Shown: positions 36,233 to 46,223, counted from the first letter of the stretch. The stretch: 64,000 nucleotides of DNA from Chromatiales bacterium (GCA_024234935.1 JACKNI010000001.1:1-64000), one strand, 5' to 3'. A program made the numbers and translations. The notes: a model not told the origin generated them from the sequence alone.

Positions 36233-38376
36233 GAATTGCCGCTCCCGAGTCTGCGGCGATTGAGGTAGCCAGCCAGCCGCAGCAGACGGGCCGGCAGATG
36301 CCGGCTTTGCCACGCGCCTGCCGCAGCCTTGTTGGCTTCGGCCAGCGTCGGATAGATGTGCACGGTGGAGAGGATCTTGCGCAGGCCGAGGCCATGGCGC
36401 ATGGCCAGCACAAACTCGCTGATGGTATCGCCGGCATGGGGACCCACGATGGTCGCGCCGAGAATCCGGTCGCTGCCGCGCGGGGTTATCAGCCGGATGA
36501 AGCCGCGGGCCTCGCCATCGGCGATGGCGCGATCGTGTTCGTCGAGGGCGTGGCTGGTGACTTCGATGTCCAGGCCGGCAGCCCGGGCCTCGGCCTCGGT
36601 AAGCCCCACGCGAGCCACTTCGGGATCGGTGAAGACGGCGGCCGGCATCACGGTGTCGTCGACACGAAAGCGCCAGAAGCGGCCCCACAGCGCATTCATG
36701 GCGCAGTACCAGGCCTGGTGGGCAGCGGCATGGGTGAGCTGCCAGGGACCGGCCACATCACCGCAGGCGTAGATATTCGGCAGGCTGGTCTGCATGTATT
36801 CGTTGACCGTGATTGTGCCGTTCGGGTTCAGTGCGATGCCCAGCGCTTCGAGTCCCAGCCCGCTCGTTCGCGCCGTGCGGCCGGTGGCGATCAGTGCCAT
36901 GTCGAAGTCCAGCTCCAGTTCGCGGGTGCCATCGCTACAGTGTAGCCGTCCCCCTTCCGGGCGTCGCTCAAAGTGTTGCGCTGCCCAGCCTGTGAGCAGC
37001 TGTATACCCTCGGCGGCAAACTGTGTGGCGATCGCGGCAGATATGGCATCGTCTTCGCGGTTGAGCAGGCGCGGCAGCCGCTCCACGAGCATCACCTCGC
37101 TGCCGAGCCGCCGGAAGGCCTGGGCGATCTCGCAGCCGATCGGCCCGCCGCCGAGTACCAGCAGGCGCCGGGGTTGCGCGCCGAGATCCCACAGGCTGTC
37201 CGAGGTGACATGGGGGATATCGCCGAGCCCCGGGATCGGTGGCAGGGTCGGACTGCCGCCGGTGGCGAGCACGATGCTGCGCGTCCTGATCTCGCGTCCG
37301 CCGACGGCAACGGTCCATGGTGAAGTGATATGCGCCTCGCCCCTGACGCACTCCACGCCGAGCGCCGTATAGCGCTCCACCGAGTCATGCGGTTCGATGC
37401 GGGCGATCACCTCGCGGACCCGCTGCATGATGCGGCTGAAATCCGTACCCGGCGTCGCCGGGTTCAGGCCAAACTCGGCGGCGCGACGCTGGTAAGCGGC
37501 CAGCCGTGAGGAGCGGATCAGTGCCTTGCTCGGCACACAACCGCTGTTCAGGCAGTCGCCACCCATCGCGCCGGATTCAATCAGCACGACCTTGGCGCGC
37601 GCTGCGGCGGCCACATAAGCGCTGACCAGGCCGGCTGCGCCCGCGCCGATCACCACCAGGTTGGCATCGAAGCGACGCGGCCGCCTGAAGCGTGCATAGC
37701 GTTGCCGTACGCGGAGCATCGCCACCAGCCGGTGCGCCAGCAGTGGAAAGATGCCGAGCAGCGCCAGGGAAGCCAGCAGCGCGGGTGACATGATGCCGCT
37801 CACCGAATCGATGCGTCCGAGCTGTGCCCCGGCGTTCACGTAGATCAGCGTCGCCGGCAACATGCCGATCTGGCTCACCCAGTAAAAGCTGCGCGCGGGC
37901 AGCCGGGTCAGCCCCATCACGGCATTGATGACGAAGAAGGGAAAAACCGGTACCAGGCGCAGGGCAAACAGATACCAGACGCCTTCCTCGCGGATGCCGG
38001 CGTTCACGCGTTTCATGCTGGCGGCAAAGCGGCGTTCGACCAGTGGCCGGAACAGGAAACGGGCAGCGAGCAGGTTCAGCGTTGCGCCGATGCTGCTGGC
38101 AAAGGACACCATTATCAATCCCTGCAGTGTGCCAAAAATTGCACCGGCTGCCGTCGTCAGCAAGACCGCGCCGGGAATACCCAGCGCCGCGGTCAGCACA
38201 TAGAGCAGAAAGAAGCTGCCACCGGCAGCCAGCGGTGCAGCCTGCACGCGACTGCGTATGTCGGCCAGCAGCTGCGGCAGGCTGCCGGGCCCTGAGCCGG
38301 TTCCCGGCCACAGCCACCAGACGCCGGCGACGATGCCGGCGCCCAGCAAGGCGCCGATGATGAGCTTGCGATTCAT
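36229..38376 (-). CDS. TVP38/TMEM64 membrane domain fused to a dihydrolipoamide dehydrogenase-like reductase
   Basis: The 715-residue protein has two parts. Residues 1-245 form a multi-helix DedA-like TVP38/TMEM64 domain (ALGIPGAVLLTTAAGAIFG, FALRLVPVFPFFVINAVMGL). Residues about 255-700 form a pyridine-nucleotide disulfide oxidoreductase with VVIGAGAAGLVSAYVA and the redox pair GGDCLNSGCVPSKA, as in mercuric reductase and lipoamide dehydrogenase. No mercury-binding HMA domain is present. It is therefore a membrane-tethered flavin disulfide reductase. It starts the transcript for the MacAB-like exporter and overlaps the ATPase start by four bases. Function unknown; a link to quinone or thiol redox is possible. 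Confidence 0.88.
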   Translation of the reverse strand: MNRKLIIGALLGAGIVAGVWWLWPGTGSGPGSLPQLLADIRSRVQAAPLAAGGSFFLLYVLTAALGIPGAVLLTTAAGAIFGTLQGLIMVSFASSIGATLNLLAARFLFRPLVERRFAASMKRVNAGIREEGVWYLFALRLVPVFPFFVINAVMGLTRLPARSFYWVSQIGMLPATLIYVNAGAQLGRIDSVSGIMSPALLASLALLGIFPLLAHRLVAMLRVRQRYARFRRPRRFDANLVVIGAGAAGLVSAYVAAAARAKVVLIESGAMGGDCLNSGCVPSKALIRSSRLAAYQRRAAEFGLNPATPGTDFSRIMQRVREVIARIEPHDSVERYTALGVECVRGEAHITSPWTVAVGGREIRTRSIVLATGGSPTLPPIPGLGDIPHVTSDSLWDLGAQPRRLLVLGGGPIGCEIAQAFRRLGSEVMLVERLPRLLNREDDAISAAIATQFAAEGIQLLTGWAAQHFERRPEGGRLHCSDGTRELELDFDMALIATGRTARTSGLGLEALGIALNPNGTITVNEYMQTSLPNIYACGDVAGPWQLTHAAAHQAWYCAMNALWGRFWRFRVDDTVMPAAVFTDPEVARVGLTEAEARAAGLDIEVTSHALDEHDRAIADGEARGFIRLITPRGSDRILGATIVGPHAGDTISEFVLAMRHGLGLRKILSTVHIYPTLAEANKAAAGAWQSRHLPARLLRLAGYLNRRRLGSGNS

Positions 38377-38432
38377 TTGCGCCACAATGCCGGAGCAGCC
38401 GCGCGCTTTACAAGCATGAGGGGAGCAACAGC

Positions 38433-39851
38433 ATGACCGACTATCGCCAGTTCTACATCGATGGCCAGTGGGTGGATCCACAGCAGCCGCAGGACTGTCC
38501 CGTCATCAATCCGGCCACCGAACAGCGCATTGCCACGATTTCGCTCGGCGGCCCGGCCGATGTCGATCGTGCGGTTGTCGCGGCCCGGCGGGCTTTCGAA
38601 GCCTATGCGCACAGTACGGTGGCAGAGCGCAGTGCGCTCATCGGGCGCGTGCTCGATGCCTATCGGCGTCGGCAGGATGAAATTGGAGCGGCGATCAGCG
38701 AGGAGATGGGTGCGCCACTTGCCTTTGCCCGCCGCTCGCAAGCAGGAATCGGCGCTGCACATCTCGCCACGATGCTCGAAGTGCTGCAGACCTTCCGCTT
38801 CAGCGAAGAGCGCGACGGCATGCTGCTGCTGCGCGAGCCGGTCGGCGTGTGCGGGTTTATCACGCCCTGGAACTGGCCGATCAACCAGATCGCCTGCAAG
38901 GTGGTGCCGGCTCTGGCGGCCGGCTGCACGATGGTGCTGAAGCCGAGCGAGATCGCACCGCTGTCTGCCAGCCTCTTCGCGGCAGTGATCCACGAAGCAG
39001 GCGTGCCGCCGGGGGTTTTCAATCTCGTCCACGGCGACGGGCCGGGGGTGGGGCAGGCGATCGCGGCGCATCCGGACGTCGACATGCTGTCTTTTACCGG
39101 CTCCACGCGTGCGGGAATCGCGGTTGCCAGGGCCGGGGCCGATACGGTGAAACGTGTGCATCAGGAACTGGGCGGCAAGTCGCCGTTGCTGATTCTGGAT
39201 GAGCAGAGTCTGGAAGCTGCCGTGCGCTGGGGGGTGACGGACTGCTTCAGCAACAGCGGCCAGAGCTGTAACGCGCCGAGCCGCATGCTGGTGCCTGCGG
39301 CGCTGCACGGGCGGGCCACTGTGCTGGCAAAGGCGGTCGCTGAAGCCATGGTGGTCGGCGATCCCCGTGATGCAGCCACACAGCTCGGCCCGGTCGTGAG
39401 CCAGACACAGTTCGACAAGATCCAGCGCCTGATCCAGGCCGGCCTTGATGAGGGCGCCACGCTGGTATGTGGTGGTCCGGGCCGGCCGCCGGGACTGACA
39501 CAGGGCTTCTATGTACGCCCCACGGTGTTCGCGGCTGTGCGCAATACCATGAAGATCGCCCGTGAGGAAATCTTCGGTCCGGTATTGAGCATCCTGCCGT
39601 ATGGCGACGAGGCCGAGGCAATCCGTATCGCCAACGATACCCCCTACGGCCTTGCCGCCTATGTGTGGTCTGCTGATCCGGCTGATGCACGGCGCGTCGC
39701 CGGCCGGATCCGTGCCGGGATGGTACACATCAACGGCGCGGACCTGCCGCTCAATGCACCCTTCGGCGGCTTCAAGCAGTCCGGCAACGGTCGCGAGTGG
39801 GGCGAGTTCGGCCTGGCTGACTTCCTCGAGCTGAAAGTGGTTGTTGCCTGA
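38433..39851 (+). CDS. Aldehyde dehydrogenase family protein
   Basis: The 472-residue enzyme oxidises an aldehyde to a carboxylate with NAD(P)+. GFITPWNWPINQIACKVVPAL is the coenzyme-binding segment, KPSEIAP the lysine, VHQELGGKSPLLIL the general-base Glu, and FSNSGQSCNAPSRML the nucleophilic Cys. The C-terminal NGREWGEFGLADFLELK is typical. It stands alone, divergent from the fusion gene (56 bases between starts) and convergent with the large TonB receptor. The substrate is not evident. Confidence 0.92.
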   Translation: MTDYRQFYIDGQWVDPQQPQDCPVINPATEQRIATISLGGPADVDRAVVAARRAFEAYAHSTVAERSALIGRVLDAYRRRQDEIGAAISEEMGAPLAFARRSQAGIGAAHLATMLEVLQTFRFSEERDGMLLLREPVGVCGFITPWNWPINQIACKVVPALAAGCTMVLKPSEIAPLSASLFAAVIHEAGVPPGVFNLVHGDGPGVGQAIAAHPDVDMLSFTGSTRAGIAVARAGADTVKRVHQELGGKSPLLILDEQSLEAAVRWGVTDCFSNSGQSCNAPSRMLVPAALHGRATVLAKAVAEAMVVGDPRDAATQLGPVVSQTQFDKIQRLIQAGLDEGATLVCGGPGRPPGLTQGFYVRPTVFAAVRNTMKIAREEIFGPVLSILPYGDEAEAIRIANDTPYGLAAYVWSADPADARRVAGRIRAGMVHINGADLPLNAPFGGFKQSGNGREWGEFGLADFLELKVVVA

Positions 39852-39861
39852 CTCGCCGTCG

Positions 39862-42800
39862 CTACTCCGAACCGCCGAACTTGTAGCGGGCGCGGATGCC
39901 TATGACGCGCGGGTCCGGTGCGAAGGCGGCACGGAACTGCGGCAGCTCGACGGTAACGGTCTTGCCGGGTTCGTAAGGTGCCTGGTCGCCATCGCTGGGG
40001 TCGCCGCCTGGATCATCAGAGGGTGGTTCGCGTCCGCTGATGTCGATACCGCTGCCGAGTATGAAGCAGCAGGAGAGGCTGGGGCCGCCGAGTACCGAAG
40101 CCACCGTGTCATCGTCAAAGACGTTGGTGACGTAGCCCATGACTTCCCAGTTGCGACCGCGCATGCCGAGACGCAGGTCGACATTGGTATCGGGCTCCAC
40201 CCAGTTCTCGTTGGTGGCTTCGATATAGCGCCGGGCAACCCACATGAAATCCGTTTCGGCGAAGAAACTCAGGTCTTCAGCCAGCGGCAGGTTGTAGGCG
40301 ATCGAGCCGGTGAACTTGCCTTCCGGCGCATCCTCGAGTTTTTTGCCATCCAGGCTGACCAGGCAGACGGTGCTCTGTCGGCCCACTTCCTTCATCCTGC
40401 AGCTGTTGGCGGCGGAGATGAAAGTGAATGAGGTGTTTTCAACCTCGGCACCCACGTACTGGGCGTCCAGCCAGGTATAGGCACCGTTGAACTGCCAGTT
40501 GCCGCCGAGGAAGGTGGCTTCCGGTGCCCAGGTGGCCTCCAGTTCCAGGCCGTAGACTTCAGCGCCGTCCACGTTCTCGAGCTTGTTGACCAGACGGTCA
40601 CCGACGGTATTGAGCACCGAGACCAGCGTCTGCTTGTCGGTGAAGTCCTGAAAGAAGAACGCGGTGTTCAGTATCAGGGTCCGGTCCAGCCATTGGCTCT
40701 TGGCACCGATTTCCCAGACCACCAGCTTCTCCGGCTTGTACTCCAGCAGCTCGCGGTTGAGGCCACTGCTGCCGATACTCAGCGTGGCAAAGCCGCCCGG
40801 CTTTTCCGCCCTGGACCATGAGGCGTAGGCGTTCAGGTCATCGTTGACCTGCCAGCTTAGCGTCAGCTTGGGCGAGAACCAGCTGTCGTCCCTGGAGATG
40901 CTCGATACGCAGAAGGGGTTGAACATGTCGAAGGGATCGCCGCCGCCGGCATCGAAGTTTGCCAGGCGCTGCTGAACGGCGGGGTCGGCCAGGCAGGTGG
41001 CGGGGATGGCTGAACGGTAGGTGTTGCCTTTGAGCGGACCGCTGGTAAACAGATAATCAGGTGCCCAGATGTCGTAGCCGGTGCCGGCCCGGACGGCGTC
41101 AGCCGAAACGATGGTGTAGTTGCCGCTGGCATCCCATTGCTGACCGTTATTGGGCGCCTCGAAGTTCGCCTTGCTGTAGAAAGGTCCGTACTGGCCGAAC
41201 AGGTAGTCATCGGTACAGGGCCGGAAGAAGATGCCGCAGGGTACCCAGCTGCCGGGACCGCCGGAAGCATTCGGGTCGAGGAACAGCGGGCCTGTGACGT
41301 CCACCGTCTCGACGCTGTAGCGGCCCTCAAAGGTGCCCTTGATGCTGTCCGTGAACTCGTATTCGACCATGCCGAACAGCGAACGATGATCGGTGTCCCG
41401 GTCGGCCGGGCTCACCGCATCCTGAATGTAGCCCTGGATACCGTTGTAGGGCTGACCGTCAGTGTAGTTGAAACCACCACGCGCCAGCGGAGCGACGGCA
41501 CGCTCTGCATAGCCGTAACAACTGGTGCCGGCCAGATCAGGCCGGGTATCGAACAGACCGAGTTCTTCGAAGGTCTGGCCGGTCACACTTGACCAGGCGC
41601 AATGGCTGCCCGAGGCCTGCAAGGTCACCGAATAGGTGTCGTTGTCGACCTCTTCGTTCCAGTACAAGGCACCGATCGTGAGTTGAGTGGGACCATCGAG
41701 GTTGGTCCGGTACATGAGTTCCTGGCTGAACTGGGTGGTGGTCTTGTCGGTGTCGACCGTAAATGCGTTCGGGTTGCCGTCGAGGTAGCCGCCACCGGTG
41801 AGTGGCGAGATGCTGGCTGGATCCGGGCTGAAAGCGAACTTGCCGTTATCGGCTGATTCAACCGCGTCTTCCTTGATATAGCCGGTGCGGAAGGTCAGCG
41901 TGCCCTTTTCCAGTTCCCACTCGCCGATCATCGACAGGCGGATCAGTTGCCGGTCGATGCCCTCGTAATCGTCGTTGGTCCACGGGTTCGGACTGACGGC
42001 GATGGCCGACTTGTCGAACTTTCCCGGTGCGCCGTTGAAGCCTGCCACGGCGGTTTCGCAATATGGGCTGCTGTAAAGCACAGGGTTTGGCGCCTGACCG
42101 ATGGGTACGGTGAGCGTGGGGCCGGCAGGCGTGTAGTTCGGGTCATACAGCCGGTTGTTCCGGTCGACCAGGGCAGTATTCCAGGTCTTGCTGGACAGCC
42201 GCTCGAAGCAGCGGAACAGGGCAGGGTGGACGATGCCGCTCACCGGGTCGGTATAAGTGCTGCTTGCCGTCGTGGGTACCACCGTTTCGGTGTTGAATTT
42301 CATGAAGGCAGTGGCTGCCGGTCCGGTCTGCTGATCCTGGTATTCAGCCCGGAACTTGAGGCTGAAGGAATCGGTCAGCTGTGACTTGGCGCTGAGCGCG
42401 AGGCCGTATCCTTCGTCGTCACCGAGGCTGTGGCCGGTGATGGTGTTGTCGTAAAAGCCCGGTTCGTCCCAGACCGCCGCGTTGAAACGCAGGCCGAGCT
42501 TGTCGCCAAACACCGGTCCGCTGAGGCCGAGCGTTGCGCTGTACTGGTCGTCACCGTTGGCATCAGCGGCGACCGTCGCTTCGAATTCATCGGACGGGTC
42601 CTTGGTGATGTACTGGATGGCGCCCGCAAAGGCGCTGCGTCCGTACAAGGCCATCTGCGGGCCCTTGACGACCTCGATGCGCTCGATGTCCACGAGTCGC
42701 GTGTTGAGCAATACACCGCCGCCCGAGCTGCTGATGGCTTCCGTCGAGACGTCGATGCCATCGACCAGCACGGCGACGTTCTGGCGGCCGCGGGTCGGTG

Positions 42801-43095
42801 ACAGGCCGCGGATGGTGATGCGGGTATCGCTCGTCGAAGCGCCTTCGTCGAATTCGATGGAGGACAGGCCCTTGGTGATGTCGGCGACGCTGCTGATCGC
42901 CTTGCGGTCGATTTCTGCCGCGTTGATCGCGTTTACCGCGATGGGGACCTCCTGCAGGCTTTCTTCACGCTTGCGGGTGGTGACGATGACTTCTTCGATC
43001 TGTGCCCAGCCGGTGACCGGCAGCGTGAGCAGTGCCGGGCTGCAGGCAAACGATGTGACGACCGCCAGCGTACAGCTGCGACGAATAATGGCCAT
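39862..43095 (-). CDS. TonB-dependent receptor, 1077 residues
   Basis: The precursor has a signal peptide followed by EEVIVTTRKREESLQEVPIAVNAINAAEI and a plug domain with VVKGPQMALYGRSAFAGAIQYITKDP. The long barrel repeats typical aromatic/acidic strands, ending RARYKFGGSE; the extra residues after Phe are slightly unusual. It is larger than most receptors of this type (700-900). It is divergent from the Tat-exported ThDP enzyme with a 222-base gap, suggesting paired control. Ligand unknown; the class is common in steroid, lignin and hydrocarbon degraders. Confidence 0.93.
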   Translation of the reverse strand: MAIIRRSCTLAVVTSFACSPALLTLPVTGWAQIEEVIVTTRKREESLQEVPIAVNAINAAEIDRKAISSVADITKGLSSIEFDEGASTSDTRITIRGLSPTRGRQNVAVLVDGIDVSTEAISSSGGGVLLNTRLVDIERIEVVKGPQMALYGRSAFAGAIQYITKDPSDEFEATVAADANGDDQYSATLGLSGPVFGDKLGLRFNAAVWDEPGFYDNTITGHSLGDDEGYGLALSAKSQLTDSFSLKFRAEYQDQQTGPAATAFMKFNTETVVPTTASSTYTDPVSGIVHPALFRCFERLSSKTWNTALVDRNNRLYDPNYTPAGPTLTVPIGQAPNPVLYSSPYCETAVAGFNGAPGKFDKSAIAVSPNPWTNDDYEGIDRQLIRLSMIGEWELEKGTLTFRTGYIKEDAVESADNGKFAFSPDPASISPLTGGGYLDGNPNAFTVDTDKTTTQFSQELMYRTNLDGPTQLTIGALYWNEEVDNDTYSVTLQASGSHCAWSSVTGQTFEELGLFDTRPDLAGTSCYGYAERAVAPLARGGFNYTDGQPYNGIQGYIQDAVSPADRDTDHRSLFGMVEYEFTDSIKGTFEGRYSVETVDVTGPLFLDPNASGGPGSWVPCGIFFRPCTDDYLFGQYGPFYSKANFEAPNNGQQWDASGNYTIVSADAVRAGTGYDIWAPDYLFTSGPLKGNTYRSAIPATCLADPAVQQRLANFDAGGGDPFDMFNPFCVSSISRDDSWFSPKLTLSWQVNDDLNAYASWSRAEKPGGFATLSIGSSGLNRELLEYKPEKLVVWEIGAKSQWLDRTLILNTAFFFQDFTDKQTLVSVLNTVGDRLVNKLENVDGAEVYGLELEATWAPEATFLGGNWQFNGAYTWLDAQYVGAEVENTSFTFISAANSCRMKEVGRQSTVCLVSLDGKKLEDAPEGKFTGSIAYNLPLAEDLSFFAETDFMWVARRYIEATNENWVEPDTNVDLRLGMRGRNWEVMGYVTNVFDDDTVASVLGGPSLSCCFILGSGIDISGREPPSDDPGGDPSDGDQAPYEPGKTVTVELPQFRAAFAPDPRVIGIRARYKFGGSE

Positions 43096-43317
43096 GGTCT
43101 TCCCCCTTCAATCTTCTGCAGGAGCCCGTTGCGGTTGTTGGTCGCCGTGCGGGCAGTGTTATCCGGTCAAAGATAGCCGCTGCAAGTTCCTGTAGCAAAA
43201 GGAATCTGCATCATGAGCGTCGTTGACCGTATGTTGACCTGATGTTCACGAACGGATCGCGCTGGGTCTGAATCTAGCATAAGGTCGGCGTCTGTTTTGT
43301 CCCTTCAGGAGTCAGGC

Positions 43318-45231
43318 ATGCGCGAGCTGCTGCACCAGTTCATGAACCGCCGGATCTCCCGTCGCAGTTTCAGCAAGGGTCTGGCAGCTCTGGGGCTCAG
43401 TGCTGCGGCCGTGGAATCCGTCGTGCATAACATGGCGGCAGCCCAGCAGCCGCCCGCCGCTGAAGGCGTGTCATTTACGGGTACCGGCGCCGAGGTGCTG
43501 GTCGAGACACTGCGCGCAGCCGGCGTCTCGTATGTGTTTGGCACCACAGCCACTGGCATGTCGGCATTTTTTGATGCGCTCACCCTGCGGTCGGAACCGC
43601 AGATGATTCTCGCCCTGGCGGAATCCCAGGCGACCAGCATGGCGCATGGCTACGAGCTGGCGACCGGCCGGACCTCGGTGCTGATCGTGCCGGGTGTGGC
43701 CGTGCCGAGCACCATGAACAACCTCTACAACGCCTGGAAGGATCGTTCCGCGATCCTCGTGCTCGCTGACGGCACCAGCAACTATTTCGAAGGCCGCAAT
43801 GGCTTTCAGCAGATGGACAACTGGCTGGAGTCCATGGTGGCCTTTACCAAGTGGCGCTGGGAGCTGCGCAACGAACGGCAGATCGCGGAGATGATCCGCC
43901 GGGCCATCAAGGTCTCCGGTACGCCGCCGGGCGGGCCGGTGCATGTGCGCATGTCGCTCGACCTGCTGGGCATGAAAAACGTGAAGCAGACGATCTGGCC
44001 GCAGGCACGTTTTCAGGCACCTGTGGAAATGCGGCCCAAGCCCGAACTGATCGAGCAGACTGCCCGCCTGCTGATCGAGGCCAAGGCGCCGATGCTGTGT
44101 GCAGGAGCCGAAGTGACGCGGGCCGACGCCGGCGATGAGCTGATCAGCCTGGCAGAAATGCTCGGTGCGCAGGTGGCGCAGGGCTACAGCGTATACAGCG
44201 ACTTTCCGTTCCGGCATCCGCTGTTTGCCGGTTTTTACGGGCTGGGAATTCCGCGTGACCTGGCCAAGACGGATGTCTTCGTCAATCTGGGCGGGCCGAT
44301 GCCCGATCCGACTGTCTTTGCGCCGCCGCCACCACGTGCGGCGAAGCTCGTCCATGCGCGCATCGAGTTCAGCGAGATCGGCAATACCTATCCGACGGAT
44401 GTGGCCATCGCTGCCGGCATGAAAGAGACCCTCGTTGCACTCAATGACGCGGTGCGCGGCATGGCAACTGCCGACCGGTTGCAGAAGATCGCTGCCGGAC
44501 GTCTTGTTGCCGCACGCGAAGCGCAGGCAGCGGCCGACGAGCGGCGCAAGTCGGATGCGCAGGCGTACTGGAATGCAAGCCCGATGTCGTGGCCGCGCGT
44601 GTCGGCCGAGCTCGAACTGCAACTTGAACCGGATGCGATCATCGTCCCCGAACTTGACTACAGGTCGCCGTTTTACTGGCTGGATCTGGATCGCGGCAAG
44701 AAGCGGCTGATCGGCCAGACGACGGGCTTCGCGCTGGGCTGGGGTATCGGTGCGGCGCTGGGTGTGAAGGTTGCCCGACCGGACCAGCAGGTGGTCTGTC
44801 TCGTCGGCGACGGTGCGCTGCTGTTCGGTCAGGTCGAGGCACTATGGACCGCAGCGCGGTACGAGATACCGGTGATCATCGTCGTGATGAACAATCGCAG
44901 TTACGATAACGAGCGCAATCGAATCCAGAACAACTCGCCGCTGTTGTCGAACCAGGATACGCGCGATCTGTGGAAGGACGTCAGTTGCTATCTCGGCGAC
45001 CCGCTGGTGGATTTTTCCGGGCTGGCCAGGAGTTTTTCCATTCCCGCGGAGCGGGCGACCGATCCTGCCGGCTTTCGCAAGGCACTGAAGCGGGCGATCG
45101 CCGTGACGCGCGAGGGACGGCCGTATCTGATCGATGCGATGCTGATGCAGCTCGATCGCCGAGGCGTCCGCACCGAGCAGACATGGCATCCACAGCTTTC
45201 GATTGCCGCCAACCGAACCCGCAAGGTCTGA
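43318..45231 (+). CDS. Thiamine-diphosphate-dependent enzyme with a Tat signal
   Basis: The 637-residue protein has an acetolactate synthase/benzoylformate decarboxylase-like three-domain fold. It starts with a classical twin-arginine signal, ISRRSFSKGLAALGLSAAA (SRRSFSK at residues 14-20), then AAAQQ. LALAESQATSMAHGYELATG holds the ThDP-activating Glu at about residue 102. The cofactor motif begins at GDG 497-499 and ends near NN in VVMNNRSYDNE. The ATG at 43318 follows AGGAG; a TTG at 43297 is less likely. A ThDP enzyme exported folded to the periplasm is unusual. It could act on a 2-oxo acid or aldehyde imported by the adjacent TonB receptor. Confidence 0.88.
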   Translation: MRELLHQFMNRRISRRSFSKGLAALGLSAAAVESVVHNMAAAQQPPAAEGVSFTGTGAEVLVETLRAAGVSYVFGTTATGMSAFFDALTLRSEPQMILALAESQATSMAHGYELATGRTSVLIVPGVAVPSTMNNLYNAWKDRSAILVLADGTSNYFEGRNGFQQMDNWLESMVAFTKWRWELRNERQIAEMIRRAIKVSGTPPGGPVHVRMSLDLLGMKNVKQTIWPQARFQAPVEMRPKPELIEQTARLLIEAKAPMLCAGAEVTRADAGDELISLAEMLGAQVAQGYSVYSDFPFRHPLFAGFYGLGIPRDLAKTDVFVNLGGPMPDPTVFAPPPPRAAKLVHARIEFSEIGNTYPTDVAIAAGMKETLVALNDAVRGMATADRLQKIAAGRLVAAREAQAAADERRKSDAQAYWNASPMSWPRVSAELELQLEPDAIIVPELDYRSPFYWLDLDRGKKRLIGQTTGFALGWGIGAALGVKVARPDQQVVCLVGDGALLFGQVEALWTAARYEIPVIIVVMNNRSYDNERNRIQNNSPLLSNQDTRDLWKDVSCYLGDPLVDFSGLARSFSIPAERATDPAGFRKALKRAIAVTREGRPYLIDAMLMQLDRRGVRTEQTWHPQLSIAANRTRKV

Positions 45232-45245
45232 ACAGGAAAACGCAT

Positions 45246-46223
45246 ATGGAATACCGCAATCTGGGCCGCTCCGGTCTGCAGGTCTCCGTCGTCGGTCTGG
45301 GCTGCATGCCCTTCGGCATGTCGATAGAGGAAGAGGCCGCAGCCGGTATCGTGCACCGCGCGATGGAGCTGGGCATCAATTTTTTCGATACCGCAGATAT
45401 CTACGGTGATCGTGGCAAGTCGGAAGTCTGGCTGGGGCGGGCACTCGGCAAGCGCCGGCCGGAAGTCGTGATCGCGACCAAGTTTGCGGGGCCGATGTCC
45501 TCGTCCCGGCGCGACATGCAGGGTGGATCGCGCCGCTATATCTGTGCGGCGGTGGAGGCCAGCTTGCAGCGGCTCGGGACCGACTACATCGATCTGTACC
45601 AGATGCATTTCCCGGATACGAAGACGCCGGTCGAGGAGACCCTGCGCGCACTTGATGATCTGGTCCGCCAGGGCAAGGTGCGCTACATCGGTCATTCCAA
45701 CTACGCCGGCTGGCAGCTCGTGGAAGCGGACTGGACGGCAAAGGCACACAACCTCAACGCCTTTGTTTCGGCACAGAATCGCTGGAGCCTGATCACACGC
45801 GATATAGAGCGCGAGCTCGTGCCGGCGGCCAGCGCCTATGGCCTCGGCATCCTGCCGTATTTTCCGCTGGAGAGCGGTCTCCTGACCGGCAAGTACCGCA
45901 AGGGCGTACCGCTGCCCGAGGGCAGCCGGCTGGCGAAGTGGGGTGCCTTTGGCAGCAGTGCATTTTCCAGTGAGGCCAATCTCGACATCGTCGAAAAATT
46001 CAATGCGGTGTGTGACAAGCATGGGATCCGGTTGCTGGACCTCGCCATGGCCTGGCTGGTCAGTAAACCGGTGGTTGCGAGTGTGATTGCCGGTGTGACG
46101 AGTATCGCGCAGCTGGAGCAGAACGTTGCTGCGGGTCTCATGAAGTTGCCTGCGGCGGCGATCAGCGAGGCTGAGCAGATCACCGCGCCGCCGGTCGCCG
46201 GCTTCGGTCCGCCCCGTCGGTAG
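45246..46223 (+). CDS. Aldo/keto reductase
   Basis: The 325-residue TIM-barrel enzyme starts MEYRNLGRSGLQVSVVGLGC. FFDTADIYG contains the catalytic Asp and Tyr, VIATKF the Lys and LYQMHFPD the His. It probably reduces an aldehyde or ketone using NADPH. It follows the ThDP enzyme by 14 bases and shares its direction, so the two likely form a unit. The TAG stop 46221-46223 comes from the GTAG tip of REP palindrome 3. Confidence 0.92.
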   Translation: MEYRNLGRSGLQVSVVGLGCMPFGMSIEEEAAAGIVHRAMELGINFFDTADIYGDRGKSEVWLGRALGKRRPEVVIATKFAGPMSSSRRDMQGGSRRYICAAVEASLQRLGTDYIDLYQMHFPDTKTPVEETLRALDDLVRQGKVRYIGHSNYAGWQLVEADWTAKAHNLNAFVSAQNRWSLITRDIERELVPAASAYGLGILPYFPLESGLLTGKYRKGVPLPEGSRLAKWGAFGSSAFSSEANLDIVEKFNAVCDKHGIRLLDLAMAWLVSKPVVASVIAGVTSIAQLEQNVAAGLMKLPAAAISEAEQITAPPVAGFGPPRR

